From Chamaesiphon minutus PCC 6605 (GTDB taxonomy: Bacteria; Cyanobacteriota; Cyanobacteriia; Cyanobacteriales; Chamaesiphonaceae), in contig NC_019697.1 in assembly GCF_000317145.1 (NCBI RefSeq), positions 1,922,001 to 1,986,000 on the forward strand: a DNA stretch of 64,000 bases, read 5' to 3'. This document shows positions 7,435 to 17,333 of the stretch, one piece after another. The translations under genes and the position numbers were made by a program. Each line of letters starts with the position of its first letter. Position 1 is the stretch's first letter. The notes under the pieces were generated by a model. It was given only the letters and a program-made list of their open reading frames with translations, was not told the DNA's origin and made no database searches.

Positions 7435-9117
7435 TTATCCACCTGTAAGTGTTGCGACACGCAGACTAGATAGAGCGCGATTGTAATCGATAATCGCCGT
7501 GATGCGATTGCCACGAGCGCGAGCCAGAGCGGTCTGGGCTTGAATGACATCAGTTTGCGTACCCACTCCCGCCTGAAAGCGCAGACGAGCTAGTTTGAGA
7601 CTTTCCTCAGCTTGTTGGAGAGCTTGAGCAGAAGTCGCGATATTTTTTTGATTGGAGCCGAGACTGTTGTAAGCTTGTTCGACTTCAAATCGGATTTGAT
7701 TGCGGGTGGTTGTGAACTGGTTTTCAAAAATCTCTTGATTGACTCGTTCTCTGTTTGAGCCAGCTCTGGCAAAACCACCATCAAGGAAGTTCCACCTCAA
7801 CTGTGCGCCGATACTATAGTTATCTTGGGCAGAAGTAGAAGCTGTTAGACTTTTGCCCAAAGTATAGTTAGCAAAAAGATCGACCTGAGCGGAGTCAGCC
7901 GCAGCAGCGACAATTTGTTGTTGTTGGCTGATAGTGCGGCGGGTTAGTTGTTGCTTGACTTCGGGGCGATTTTTGTATGCTAAAACCACACTCTCTTCCA
8001 AAGAATAGCCCCAAGCTCCTAACTCACGCACGGTATCGGCGGCTTTAAATTCAGTATTGTTATCGACACTCAGTCGCTGGGCGATCCTTTTACGGGCGGT
8101 TTGCTGTTGACCTTGAGCGTTGGTGAGATCTTGATTGGCAGTAGCCAGTTGGACTTGGGCACGGAGGATGTCAAATTTCGTACCTACACCAGCTTTTTCT
8201 TGGAGTTGAGCATCGCTCAAACTACGGGTTGCATCCGCGACGGCGGCTTGATTGATGATGACAGATGAATCGGCGGCTTGAAGGTCGTAGTATGCCGTGA
8301 TGACCTGACCGCGTACCAATTGTTCGATTCGCACCAGATCGAGCCTGTCGAAGTTAACTTGCTCTTCGGCGGCGCGAACGCTACTCTGATTTCGACCTGC
8401 GCTCAGGATATTATAAGTAGCTTGGAGGCTGCCTTGGATGTTCGTACTAGTGCTGTTGCCAAATTGAGATTGAGTACCGATAATTAATGGCGATCCTTGA
8501 TTTTGGACGGTACTTGTCAATCCTACTTGCACTGCTTGAGCGGCTTGTGCTTCTCTAATTCCGACTTGAGAGCGATTTACAGTCAGCCGAGCGGCTTGAA
8601 CTTCCCGATTGTTACCAAATGCGATGTCTATCGCCTGTTGCAGAGTAATGGATTTGTTGCCAGTAATCTGAACCTCATTACCTGTTTTGGGAAGATTGAG
8701 ATTATTTTGAAGCTTGGTATTATTGTTAGGTGTTGGGGTTGTCGGAGTCGTTTGGGCGAGGATCTGTGGCAATCTCTCGATTGCTGTTTGTCTTGTTGAG
8801 TTTGGCGCGATTTTATGACTAGCTACAGATAGTAAGCCCCGATCGATACCTGCTAAATTCAGAGATTTTGCCTGAGTGGGTTCGATCTTGCCTAATCCGC
8901 CCAATCCCAGCACAATAATTGCCCCAATTGTTTGCAATCCGATCGCTATTTGGCGTTGGCGTAGTCTCTCCTGCGGAGAATCGTTCGGTGAAGATGCTCC
9001 AGCTTTAATTGGCAGGCAACTAGTTTGTAAATCTGTCTGTTGGTGCAAAATATTTTGTGAAGGTTCGCTCTTTCTATTTAATATATGAATCAATTTGATT
9101 AGAGTTGGCATTTTCAA
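7435..9117 (-). CDS. TolC-family outer-membrane efflux protein
   Basis: 560 residues from the first ATG. A long N-terminal region holds a hydrophobic stretch (about 57-77) that probably serves as signal sequence, then a low-complexity TPTTPTPNNN linker. Two repeated OEP (TolC) domains follow, from LQQAIDIAFGNNREV (about 158) to LARARGNRITAIIDYNRALSSL near the end, with the typical long Gln/Ala-rich coiled-coil helices. It should form the outer-membrane channel for the CusBA-like pump encoded divergently; the intergenic region carries TTTCA repeats. A dispersed repeat lies inside the N-terminal coding part (8954-8982). The true start could be internal, since the first 50 residues are unlike TolC. 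Confidence 0.85.
   Translation of the reverse strand: MKMPTLIKLIHILNRKSEPSQNILHQQTDLQTSCLPIKAGASSPNDSPQERLRQRQIAIGLQTIGAIIVLGLGGLGKIEPTQAKSLNLAGIDRGLLSVASHKIAPNSTRQTAIERLPQILAQTTPTTPTPNNNTKLQNNLNLPKTGNEVQITGNKSITLQQAIDIAFGNNREVQAARLTVNRSQVGIREAQAAQAVQVGLTSTVQNQGSPLIIGTQSQFGNSTSTNIQGSLQATYNILSAGRNQSSVRAAEEQVNFDRLDLVRIEQLVRGQVITAYYDLQAADSSVIINQAAVADATRSLSDAQLQEKAGVGTKFDILRAQVQLATANQDLTNAQGQQQTARKRIAQRLSVDNNTEFKAADTVRELGAWGYSLEESVVLAYKNRPEVKQQLTRRTISQQQQIVAAAADSAQVDLFANYTLGKSLTASTSAQDNYSIGAQLRWNFLDGGFARAGSNRERVNQEIFENQFTTTRNQIRFEVEQAYNSLGSNQKNIATSAQALQQAEESLKLARLRFQAGVGTQTDVIQAQTALARARGNRITAIIDYNRALSSLRVATLTGG
8954..8982. repeat. Small dispersed repeat inside the tolC-like gene
   Basis: CGTTGGCGTAGTCTCTCC and the following GGAGAATC match the dispersed repeat family seen at 1220, 11379 and 48151. 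It lies in the N-terminal coding region (residues about 45-55) and keeps the frame, adding the segment around SPQERLRQRQ. Confidence 0.55.
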
Positions 9118-9266
9118 TTGTCTAAGAGATCGGGTATTTAGATCGCGAGCTGCTCTTGCTCCAACGGCTGTGTTAAAGAATTACTCCCAACATTAGACAC
9201 TATTAACAACTCGCAATTGGATCGGTCAAGCACTCAGTTTAAAACCCGTTAGTGAAATTTAGATGA

Positions 9267-9282
9267 ATTCACCTCAATTTCA
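9267..9282 (+). promoter_or_regulatory. TTTCA-like direct repeat between tolC and adaptor genes (site 5)
   Basis: ATTCA at 9267-9271 and TTTCA at 9278-9282, 11 bp apart, lie 47 bp before the adaptor start and 150 bp from the divergent tolC-like start. The site could regulate either gene or both. Confidence 0.5.
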
Positions 9283-9328
9283 TCTAGCACTGCAAAACTA
9301 GGAACTATCGGCGTTTAGTTGAGCAACT

Positions 9329-11326
9329 ATGGCTATAAATACCAACTCATACACAACTTCATCCTCAATCACTCCAGCCGTTCGCGCAGTGGGGCGGTTA
9401 AGCTGGCTATTACTACCCATCTGGATCTCGCTAGTATCCCCATCAGCATTCGCTCATGGTGGGCATGGCAACGAATTTGGCTCTCAAGAGGGAACGAAAA
9501 GTACCAAAGTGCAGGTGGTCGATGGAGCAACGGCTCAACAGATTGGAGTGCAAACAGTCGCTGCCAAAAAACAAAGCTTAAATGTCGAAATTGCTGCTAC
9601 TGGGCAAATCGAATTATTACCTAGCAAAAAAGTAGAAGTTACCGCACCGATTAAGGGCAAGCTCGTACAGCTACTCGTACAGCCTGGAGCAAGAGTCAAA
9701 GCAGGACAAATCCTCGCGACGCTCTCTAGCCCCGAACTCAACGATTTGCGAACGAGTTCCCTGGAAAAACGATCGACAGCCCTCGCCCTACTCCAACAAG
9801 CTCAAACCGATCGCAATCTCGCCCAACAGAGCTACCAAAAAATCGTCCAAATCGCTGCTGCTGAAACCGATCGAGCCAACAGTCAATTAGCGGCGGCGCA
9901 ATCTCGACTAGCGCGAGAGCAACAACTAGTCAAAAGTGGCTCGATCGTCCAGGCGGCAAAAACTAGCTATCAGCGGCAACAACAAATTGCCACTGCGGAA
10001 ATCAGCTCTGCTCAAACCGAACTAGAGTTAGCCCAAGAGCGTTATCAAAAGGATCTAGAACTAGTCAAGAGTGGGGCACTAGCACGCCGTCAGATGTTGG
10101 AATCTCAGGCTAAACTAGCCGCAGCCCGAACTGCATTAGTCAGAGCGCAAAGTCAGGCAGGAGTAGCCCAAGCTGCCACCGACTTGCGTAAGGCTGAAAC
10201 CGATCTGCCCCTGCGAGAATTGCGGGATGCCGAAAAGCAGGTAGCTGATGCCAGAGCAGAACTAGCTAGAGCGATGAACCAAAAATCGGTAGTCGAAGCC
10301 CAAGCGCAATTCCAAAGAGCCAACTCAGCCGTAACCGCCGCCCAAACTCAGCTCAGACTCAGCGATGCTAGTTACCAGGGGCGACTGGCACAATTGGGAA
10401 ATCGGGCTAATGCTCAGGGGATCGTCACCGTTACCGCCCCGATCGATGGCACAATTGCCGACAGAGAAATTACGATCGGGCAGTCTGTCGCCGATGCTGG
10501 TGCGAGATTAATGACGATTACCGACGATCGCCAAGTATTGGCAACGGCGAATATCTATGAGCGCGATTTAGGACGATTAAAAATCGGTCAGCAAGTTAGT
10601 GTTAAAGTGCCTGGAATGGCGGATAAAGTATTTTCTGGTCAAATCTCTCGAATTGGAACGGCAGTGGACTCCCAGAGCCGTGTAGTTCCCGTTCAGGCAA
10701 CCTTGGATAATAGCCAGGGGCTACTCAAAGCCGGAACGTTCGCCGAAATCAAGCTGGCGACAGGTCAAATTACTAGCCCAGTAGTCGTAATTCCGGCTGG
10801 TGCGGTAGTAGAAGCAGACCAAGAAAAATTAGTATATGTCAAAAGTGGCGACAGCTATCAGCCCACAACCGTTACTCTCGGACAAACCGTTGGCGATCTA
10901 GTTGAAGTCAAGACGGGACTGTTTGCTGGCGATCTGGTTGTCAATAAACGCGCGCCTCAACTCTATGCCCAATCTTTAAAAAAGAAGCCAGCTAGCGAAG
11001 ATAAAGCAACAACAGAAGCTAAACCTGACAATGCTGTCAGTCAAAACCAAATACCAACTTATCTCATCTGGGGATTAGTACCTGTTGCGGGTATTCTCGG
11101 CGGTAGTGCTTGGTGGCTGAAGAAAAGAAGCGAACGGAACGCCAACAGTTCAACCGATCTTATCGAGCCAGAGGACGAACTGAATTATCTGCCCGTTGAG
11201 GAAATACACACAATTGAGGAAGATTCTAAACAGCATAATTCCCCAAACTCCAGTCAATATCCACAGATTGGTGCTACCTCGCGGGACGTTGGCGGAGCCT
11301 CTCGGAACGAGAATCTCTATCGATAG
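9329..11326 (+). CDS. CusB-like periplasmic adaptor of an HME-RND efflux pump
   Basis: 665 residues. An N-terminal membrane/signal segment (about 22-42) is followed by a His motif (AHGGHGNE). A biotinyl-lipoyl half (EVTAPIKGKLVQLLVQPG), a very long alpha-hairpin (about 130-330, many Gln/Ala heptads), the second lipoyl half (VTVTAPIDGTIADREITIG) and beta-barrel and membrane-proximal domains follow. It links the inner-membrane pump (11830) to the TolC-like channel. Unusual for CusB, it has a C-terminal transmembrane helix (LIWGLVPVAGILGGSAWWL, about 575-593) and an acidic tail. The last 20 residues are encoded by a dispersed repeat, so the tail may have been altered by repeat insertion. Confidence 0.88.
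   Translation: MAINTNSYTTSSSITPAVRAVGRLSWLLLPIWISLVSPSAFAHGGHGNEFGSQEGTKSTKVQVVDGATAQQIGVQTVAAKKQSLNVEIAATGQIELLPSKKVEVTAPIKGKLVQLLVQPGARVKAGQILATLSSPELNDLRTSSLEKRSTALALLQQAQTDRNLAQQSYQKIVQIAAAETDRANSQLAAAQSRLAREQQLVKSGSIVQAAKTSYQRQQQIATAEISSAQTELELAQERYQKDLELVKSGALARRQMLESQAKLAAARTALVRAQSQAGVAQAATDLRKAETDLPLRELRDAEKQVADARAELARAMNQKSVVEAQAQFQRANSAVTAAQTQLRLSDASYQGRLAQLGNRANAQGIVTVTAPIDGTIADREITIGQSVADAGARLMTITDDRQVLATANIYERDLGRLKIGQQVSVKVPGMADKVFSGQISRIGTAVDSQSRVVPVQATLDNSQGLLKAGTFAEIKLATGQITSPVVVIPAGAVVEADQEKLVYVKSGDSYQPTTVTLGQTVGDLVEVKTGLFAGDLVVNKRAPQLYAQSLKKKPASEDKATTEAKPDNAVSQNQIPTYLIWGLVPVAGILGGSAWWLKKRSERNANSSTDLIEPEDELNYLPVEEIHTIEEDSKQHNSPNSSQYPQIGATSRDVGGASRNENLYR
11287..11313. repeat. 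Small dispersed repeat forming the end of the adaptor gene
   Basis: CGTTGGCGGAGCCTCTCGG followed by AACGAGAA is a copy of the dispersed family. It encodes the last residues of the adaptor (RDVGGASRNENLYR), so the present stop probably came with the repeat. Confidence 0.55.
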
Positions 11327-11378
11327 CATTGACATAACAACATCATTAACATCGGGCACAGTGCTATCTCGACAAGTT

Positions 11379-11407
11379 CGTTCGCGTAGCGTCTCCATTG
11401 GAGAATC
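11379..11407. repeat. Small dispersed repeat downstream of the adaptor gene
   Basis: CGTTCGCGTAGCGTCTCC followed by ATTGGAGAATC has the typical form of these repeats with an internal GTCTCC...GGAGA palindrome. It lies in the 157-bp gap before the small membrane protein gene, 66 bp after the copy at 11287. Confidence 0.6.
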
Positions 11408-11483
11408 GATATTGTCTGAAGTATAGATGATGGCTGTTCCCTCTACTAGCTAAAAGTAACCTAGTGCAACTACTCCTGTTGTT

Positions 11484-11753
11484 ATGAATCAAACATTTAC
11501 TGTCAATCTAATTTGGGGCATAATCCCATTTTTAGGCATGATTATTGGTGGTGCCTTTTGGTTGCATAACAGACGCGATCGAATCGCAAATGCTTCAATC
11601 CATTCGCTCGATCTGGCGAAAAAAGTGCAAACTATTTCCACTGACGAATTACCAATGTCAGAGTTAGATCCCAATCGATATCTGCCGATCGTTATCAAGG
11701 AGACAGAAGATGATGATGATGCCGAACCTCCCTATATCGGCTGGTTTTATTGA
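11484..11753 (+). CDS. Small membrane protein resembling the adaptor's C-terminal tail
   Basis: 89 residues. One transmembrane helix (LIWGIIPFLGMIIGGAFWL, about 9-27), a basic HNRRDRIANAS stretch, then an acidic C terminus (EDDDDAEPPYIGWFY). The helix and basic stretch align with the tail of the adaptor just upstream: LIWG..P..G...GG..WL..R..R.AN.S. It is a free-standing version of that tail, possibly split off or duplicated. It lies between the adaptor and pump genes, so it may be a small subunit of the pump assembly (inference). The C-terminal acidic-PPY ending recalls the PPYDDPLY endings of the small proteins at 25967 and 53547. Confidence 0.65.
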   Translation: MNQTFTVNLIWGIIPFLGMIIGGAFWLHNRRDRIANASIHSLDLAKKVQTISTDELPMSELDPNRYLPIVIKETEDDDDAEPPYIGWFY

Positions 11754-11829
11754 AATCGATGACTATTAATTATTATGCTCGGTTCGCTAATTAATCCGCT
11801 GATACTTATCCTCATATCTAACACTAAAA

Positions 11830-14800
11830 ATGCTCGGAAATATCGTTCAGTGGGTAATTAACCGTCGCTGGCTGGTCGTACTAGCCGCTGCGATCGTCTC
11901 ATTGTGGACAGTTTATGTCATTCCCCAGATGCCGCTGGATGTGTTGCCAGCTTTTGCGCCGCCACAGGTGGAAATCCAAACCGAAGCACCCGGACTCGCA
12001 CCAGAGGAAGTAGAATCCCTAGTAACATTACCGATCGAGAGTGCTATCAATGGTACGCCTGGAGTCACTGCGGTGCGTTCTTCCAGTGCGGCGGGAATTT
12101 CGGTGGTACGGACGGTTTTTAGTTGGTCAACTGACATCTACCAAGCGCGTCAATTGATTACCGAGCGACTGCAACAAGCCGTTAGTAAACTACCGCCAGG
12201 AGTCGAACCGCCCCAAATGTCTCCCACCACTTCGCCCGTCGGTTTGGTGGTGCAGTATGCTTTTACTGTCGCCGATGACGCGAAAGCTGCTACTCCAAAT
12301 TCCCTGATGGCAGCACGGCGGATTGTCGATTGGCAAGTGACAAATCGCCTTTTAGCCGTGCCAGGAGTCAGTCAAGTTTTGGTGTTTGGTGGCGATGAGC
12401 GACAGTTTCAAGTATTAGTCGATCCGGTCAAATTAGCAGCTTTTAATATTACCTTAGACCAAGTTACCCAAGCGACTAGAAAAGCAAATGTCAATGCCGC
12501 AGGTGGTTTTTATATTACCCCCGATACTGAGAGCTTAATTCGGGGCATCGGTAGGATCGAATCGATCGAAGATCTCCAGAAATCGACGATCGTATCTCGA
12601 AATGGCACCCCCGTCAGACTGCAAGATGTCGCCGATATTCAAATTGGTGCGGCACTAAAACGTGGCGATGGCAGTTTTAATGGTAAGCCAGCAATTATCG
12701 TGATGGTGAATAAGCAGCCCAGCTACGATACGCCAACTGTCAGCCGCGCGGTGGAAAAAGCGATCGCCGAAATCAAAGTTGGCTTGCCCAAGGATATTCA
12801 AGTTAAGACCACTTTTCGTCAAGATAGTTATATCGAATCTTCCGTCGATAATGTGCGTTCTTCGTTGATTCAAGGGAGTATTATTGCTGCAATTATCTTA
12901 ATTCCATTTCTGCTAAACTGGCGAATTTTGGCGGTATGTCTGTTAGATTTTTTCTTAACATTACTATTTGGGATGTTAGTACTCTCATGGTTGGGAGTTG
13001 GTTTGAATACCATGACATTAGGCGGTTTGGCTGTCGCAATTGGAACCGCGATCGATGATGCGATTGTCTATGGTGAAAATACCTATCGTCGCTTGCGCGA
13101 AAATGAAGCTGAGGGCAATCCCCTCACCCCGCTAGAAATCATCTTTGAAGGTTCTCAAGAGGTTCGCGATTCACTCATCGGCGCGACGATTATTGGGATT
13201 ATTGTCTTCTCACCAATTTTCACATTACCAGGAATTGAAGGGAAGATTTTCACCCCAATGGGAATTGCTTATTTAGCCGTAGTTGTCGTTTCTAGTTTAG
13301 AATCTTTACTCGTTTCTCCGGCGTTGTGTGCGATTTTATTACCCGCCACTAAGGTGTCACAGCGGGAACCGTGGCTGGCGAGATTTTGCAAGGCGATTTA
13401 TAACGCATGTTTGAATTTTTCGATGAAAAATCCGCTCTTAATTATGGGGACTGCCACAGTTTTGACCGTCGCATCAATGATAGTTATTCCTTCATTTGGT
13501 AGAGCATTTTTACCAGAGTTTCAAGAACAGACAATGGTAAACACGCTATTGTCCTACCCGACTGTTTCTCTCGAAGTTAGCACCAAAGCGGGTCATGTCG
13601 TCGAGGAGTCATTGAAAAATGATAAGCGGTTTACATTCATCCAAACCCGCGCCGGACGCGCTGCTGGTGACTCTGATGCCGCAGGTGTGAATCTGGCTCA
13701 CGTTGATGTCGAAATCAGTAAACTAGGGATGGAAAATCGGGAAGAATCACTCAAAGTCATGCGAACAGCCTTCGAGAAAATCCCAGGTGCAGCCGCAAAT
13801 ATTGGGGGGTTTTTGCAACATCGAATGGATGAAGTTTTATCAGGGGTAAGAAGTTCGATTGCCGTGAAAATTTTCGGTTCTGACTTAGCCGAGTTGCGGA
13901 AAATTGGGCAAGAAGTAGAGAAACAAATGGCAACAGTTAATGGTGTCGTCGATTTACAACTCGAACCGCAATTACCAGTACCGCAGATTCAAATTAAATT
14001 CGATCGGGATGCAGCGAGTCGTTACGGGCATACAGTAGGCGATCTATCTGAGACGATCGAAACTGCTCTTAATGGTAAAGTTGTTTCTAAAATTCTCGAA
14101 AACCAACAATCTTTCGATCTACTTGTCTGGTTGAAACCCGAAGCCCGACAAAATTTAGAAACCATTCGCAATCTTTTAATCGATACCCCCAATAATCAAA
14201 AAATCCCGTTAGCTAGTATCGCTAAGATCGAGCGAGGCAAAGGGCCAAATACCATCAATCGGGAAAATGTATCGCGCTTAATTGTCGTCTCAGCTAATGC
14301 CAAAGGTCGCGATATCCGATCGGTTGTTACGGAGATCGAAACTAAAGTTAAAAGCAACGTCCAATTACCAACGGGATATTTTATTCAATACGCAGGTCAA
14401 TTTGAAGCGGAAGAACGTGCCACTAAAAATATTTTAGTTTTTGGCGCGATCGCGTTTGTAGCAATTACTGTCCTGATGTATCTTTCCGTTAAATCTATCC
14501 CGTCAACACTAATGATTATGATTAACCTGCCAATTGCTTTGGTAGGTGGGGTAATTGCAGTAGCTCTCACAGGTGGTGTGATTTCGATCGCGTCTTTAGT
14601 CGGATTTGTATCCTTATTTGGCGTAGCAACTCGGAACGGGTTATTACTGGTAGATAATTACAATACTAAATATGTCGAAGGAATGCCGATGAAGGAAATT
14701 ATTGTCAAAGGTTCGATGGAGCGACTAAATGCGATTTTGATGACAGCTTTAACTTCTGGCTTGGGTTTAGCACCAATGGTATTCCAAGGTGGATCGGGAC

Positions 14801-14964
14801 AGGAATTATTACAGCCGTTATCGATCGTGGTCTTTGGTGGTTTGTTTACTTCTACGGCGATTACGTTATTGGTACTGCCCGCTCTCTATGCCAAGTTTGG
14901 TAAGCATTTATTCCCGAAAAAAGAGGAAGAACCCAAAGCCGAACAATTTTTTATGCACATGTAA
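11830..14964 (+). CDS. CusA-like HME-family RND efflux pump
   Basis: 1044 residues, the usual RND length. The first membrane helix is followed by the HME start MPLDVLPAFAPPQVEIQTEAPGL and by EEVESLVTLPIE. Two large periplasmic loops and twelve membrane segments can be traced. The TM4 signature AIGTAIDDAIVYGEN has paired Asp residues, as in NrsA/CopA-like cyanobacterial pumps rather than the single-Asp CusA form. It exports a heavy-metal cation from periplasm or cytoplasm through the adaptor and TolC partner encoded upstream. Substrate (Cu, Ag, Ni, Zn or Co) cannot be assigned by eye. A paralogue lies at 22761. Confidence 0.9.
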   Translation: MLGNIVQWVINRRWLVVLAAAIVSLWTVYVIPQMPLDVLPAFAPPQVEIQTEAPGLAPEEVESLVTLPIESAINGTPGVTAVRSSSAAGISVVRTVFSWSTDIYQARQLITERLQQAVSKLPPGVEPPQMSPTTSPVGLVVQYAFTVADDAKAATPNSLMAARRIVDWQVTNRLLAVPGVSQVLVFGGDERQFQVLVDPVKLAAFNITLDQVTQATRKANVNAAGGFYITPDTESLIRGIGRIESIEDLQKSTIVSRNGTPVRLQDVADIQIGAALKRGDGSFNGKPAIIVMVNKQPSYDTPTVSRAVEKAIAEIKVGLPKDIQVKTTFRQDSYIESSVDNVRSSLIQGSIIAAIILIPFLLNWRILAVCLLDFFLTLLFGMLVLSWLGVGLNTMTLGGLAVAIGTAIDDAIVYGENTYRRLRENEAEGNPLTPLEIIFEGSQEVRDSLIGATIIGIIVFSPIFTLPGIEGKIFTPMGIAYLAVVVVSSLESLLVSPALCAILLPATKVSQREPWLARFCKAIYNACLNFSMKNPLLIMGTATVLTVASMIVIPSFGRAFLPEFQEQTMVNTLLSYPTVSLEVSTKAGHVVEESLKNDKRFTFIQTRAGRAAGDSDAAGVNLAHVDVEISKLGMENREESLKVMRTAFEKIPGAAANIGGFLQHRMDEVLSGVRSSIAVKIFGSDLAELRKIGQEVEKQMATVNGVVDLQLEPQLPVPQIQIKFDRDAASRYGHTVGDLSETIETALNGKVVSKILENQQSFDLLVWLKPEARQNLETIRNLLIDTPNNQKIPLASIAKIERGKGPNTINRENVSRLIVVSANAKGRDIRSVVTEIETKVKSNVQLPTGYFIQYAGQFEAEERATKNILVFGAIAFVAITVLMYLSVKSIPSTLMIMINLPIALVGGVIAVALTGGVISIASLVGFVSLFGVATRNGLLLVDNYNTKYVEGMPMKEIIVKGSMERLNAILMTALTSGLGLAPMVFQGGSGQELLQPLSIVVFGGLFTSTAITLLVLPALYAKFGKHLFPKKEEEPKAEQFFMHM

Positions 14965-15284
14965 GCTATAGCAAGCTCAGTTGATTTTTATCAATTATGT
15001 TCTCGCTCGATTCATCACCAGTGATTTTCATATTCGATCGACTATTTACTTCTGTAGCTAAAAAAAATTGCATCAAGCTTACTCACTTCTCGCTAGAAGC
15101 TTATAGAATGAGGTTGTCGATATGTTGAGCAGATAGCCCAAAACCACGGTGTTCTCGTCGATCGATCCTATTCCAGCCGCAATGGCAAAGGCGATTGCTA
15201 GGTTACACTCTGCACCAATCGCCGCCCAGTCTTCTCGGTGCATTGGCACAGTTTCAATAAATGATAGAATTTCGTAGACAACTA
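14965..15284. other. Gap between the pump gene and the IS630 element
   Basis: No convincing gene. A minus-strand frame of 73 codons (15079-15300) runs into the IS end and its product (MHREDWAAIGAECNLAIAFAIAAGI...) is not recognised. It could be the remnant of a small gene cut by the IS. Confidence 0.4.
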
Positions 15285-16581
15285 GTACTGAGCGGCACAA
15301 ATAACCATATGATTAGAGGAGAGCTTTTTTAGAAAAAGTAATATAGCAGATGCCAAAACTGGAAGCCGCCCAGATCGAATTGAGTGAATCAGAACGTCAA
15401 GAGTTAGCAAAATTACTCAGAAGAACAAGTACACCGCAACAGGTAGCCCTGCGGGTCAAAATTATTCTGCGGGCAGCGTCGGGTTTAAGCAATGGAAAGA
15501 TTGCTCAAGAATTAGGGATTAGCGTCGAAATGAGTCGTCTGTGGCGGCGCAGGTGGAGGGAATTGTCTGCCAGAGAAGTAGCAGTAGGCGAAAGACTCAA
15601 AGATGCACTTCGACCTGGTAATCCAGGTACTTTTACGATGGAGCAGATTACGCAACTATATGCCATCGCCTGTTCGCCACCCGCGCAATATGACCGCCCG
15701 ATAAGTCACTGGAGTGCGCGAGAGCTAGCCCTGGTGATGGTCGAACAATGTATCGTCGAATCGATTAGCGAACGACACGTTGGGCGATTACTCAAAGAAG
15801 CAGATTTAAAACCGCACCAGAGTAACTACTGGTTGAATCCCCCCCCGACCATCAATTTAAACCGAAAGTTGAAGATATCTGCTCTGTCTATGAACTAGCT
15901 CTGGTCAGAGCGATGGCCGGAGAATTAACTTTCAGCCTGGATGAGATGACTGGAATTCAAGCCCTAGAACGGCTGATGCCAGATATCCCCATGAAGCCAG
16001 GAAGTTGTGTCAAACAAGAATTTGAATACATTCGGCATGGCACTCAAACGTTAATTGCTAGTTTTAATGTCGCCACAGGCGCAATCGCTCTTGCAACAGT
16101 AGGAGATACACGAACTGAGCAAGACTTGGAGGTTCATGTGCGTAGCTTGATTGAACAATCCCCTAATGCGATTAAATACCATCTCGTTATGGATTGTCTC
16201 AATACTCATCAATCCGAAGCCTTAGTTCGCCTTACCGCTCAACTCGAACCCATTCCGATTGAATTAGGTTGTAAGGGCAAATCTGGTATTCTCCATTCGA
16301 TGATTACCAGATCTGAGTTTTTGGCAGATCCTACTCATCGTTTAGTGGTACATTTCACTCCCAAGCATTGCTCCTGGATGAATCAAATTGAAATTTGGTT
16401 TAGTATTTTGGTGCGGAAGTTGTTACGAAGAGGAAATTTTAGCAGTACCGATATTCTGAAAACACGGATTTTAGAATTTGTAGAGTACTTCAATCGCACA
16501 ATGGCAAAGCCGTTTAAGTGGACTTACAAAGGCAAACCATTATGTGATTAAAATACTGGCTTTATTTACGCCGCCCAGTAC
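15285..16581 (+). mobile_element. IS630-family insertion sequence
   Basis: About 1.3 kb. Imperfect terminal inverted repeats begin GTACTGAGCGGC on the left and end GCCGCCCAGTAC on the right, and the similarity extends about 23 bp. TA dinucleotides flank both sides (15283-15284 and 16582-16583), as expected for IS630 insertion at TA. Because the ends themselves contain CTAGTAC, the exact boundary is uncertain by a few bases. It carries one transposase gene in two frames. Confidence 0.85.
15350..16551 (+). CDS. IS630-family transposase in two frames
   Basis: The first frame (15350-15898) encodes a helix-turn-helix region (NGKIAQELGISVEMSRLWRRRW). The second (annotatable from 15913, but open from the frame junction near 15840) encodes the DDE catalytic domain. 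That domain has FSLDEMTGIQALERL with the first Asp, LVMDCLNTHQS with the second and SWMNQIEIWFSIL with the Glu. The frames join with a -1 shift at the C8 run 15839-15846, giving NPPPDHQFKPKVEDICSVYELA. This is either a slippage-dependent fusion or an indel mutation. The joined product of about 400 residues fits the family. Confidence 0.85.
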
Positions 16582-16651
16582 TAGAGCCTTTAAGCGTTTT
16601 TCCGATCGAGTATTTTACTAAAGATCGGCATAATTTGGGAATAAGATTGGG

Positions 16652-17326
16652 ATGAGAATTTTACTAGTTGAAGATAACCAACAAATTGCCAGATCGCTAA
16701 CAGAGGTACTAGTAAAACACAACTATACCGTCGATCTGGCAATGGACGGGAAAATTGGGTGGCAATATATTGAAGGTCTGACCTACGATCTAATCTTGCT
16801 GGATCTCATGCTACCCAAGATTGATGGAATTACTCTGTGTCGGCAGTTGAGATCGATTGGCATTACAACGCCAGTATTAATGCTGACTGCAAAGGATACC
16901 AGCATGGACAGGGTATTGGGTTTAGATGTTGGAGCAGATGATTATGTTGTAAAACCATTCGATCTCCCAGAATTATTTGCCAGAATTCGAGCATTGTTGC
17001 GGCGCGGTAATATTGGTGCATCCCCTTTGCTCGCGTGGGAACACTTGGAACTCGATCCTAGTAATGAGATCGTCCGTTATCAAGGGAATATACTGAAGTT
17101 AACTTCTAAAGAATACGCTATTTTAGAACTACTGCTGCGGACTGGAAATCGAACACTAAGCCGCAGTGCCATAATCGATCGATTGTGGACAATGGACAAT
17201 CTGCCACAAGAAGATGCAATTAAGTTTCATGTCAAGGAATTACGTAAAAAGCTAAAACTTGCAGGCGCACCTGTCGATTTGATTGAAACCGTATATGGTT
17301 TAGGGTACCGACTGAAGCCAATTTAA
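16652..17326 (+). CDS. OmpR-family response regulator, second pair
   Basis: 224 residues. Receiver domain with E7/D8, phospho-acceptor D51 (LLDLMLPKIDG) and Lys in DDYVVKPFDLPE, then a winged-helix domain ending ETVYGLGYRLKPI. It most resembles the NrsR/RppA group of cyanobacterial metal- or redox-responsive regulators. Seven bases separate it from the kinase gene, so it is co-transcribed with it. It is not closely identical to the regulators at 1892 or 36598, and no TTTCA repeats lie upstream. Confidence 0.9.
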   Translation: MRILLVEDNQQIARSLTEVLVKHNYTVDLAMDGKIGWQYIEGLTYDLILLDLMLPKIDGITLCRQLRSIGITTPVLMLTAKDTSMDRVLGLDVGADDYVVKPFDLPELFARIRALLRRGNIGASPLLAWEHLELDPSNEIVRYQGNILKLTSKEYAILELLLRTGNRTLSRSAIIDRLWTMDNLPQEDAIKFHVKELRKKLKLAGAPVDLIETVYGLGYRLKPI

Positions 17327-17333
17327 AACACCG

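Noticed and set aside
15079-15300. 73-codon minus-strand frame next to the IS630 left end
   Set aside because: The start lies in the IS terminus, the product is unrecognised, and after removing the IS there is no start codon upstream; at most a remnant.
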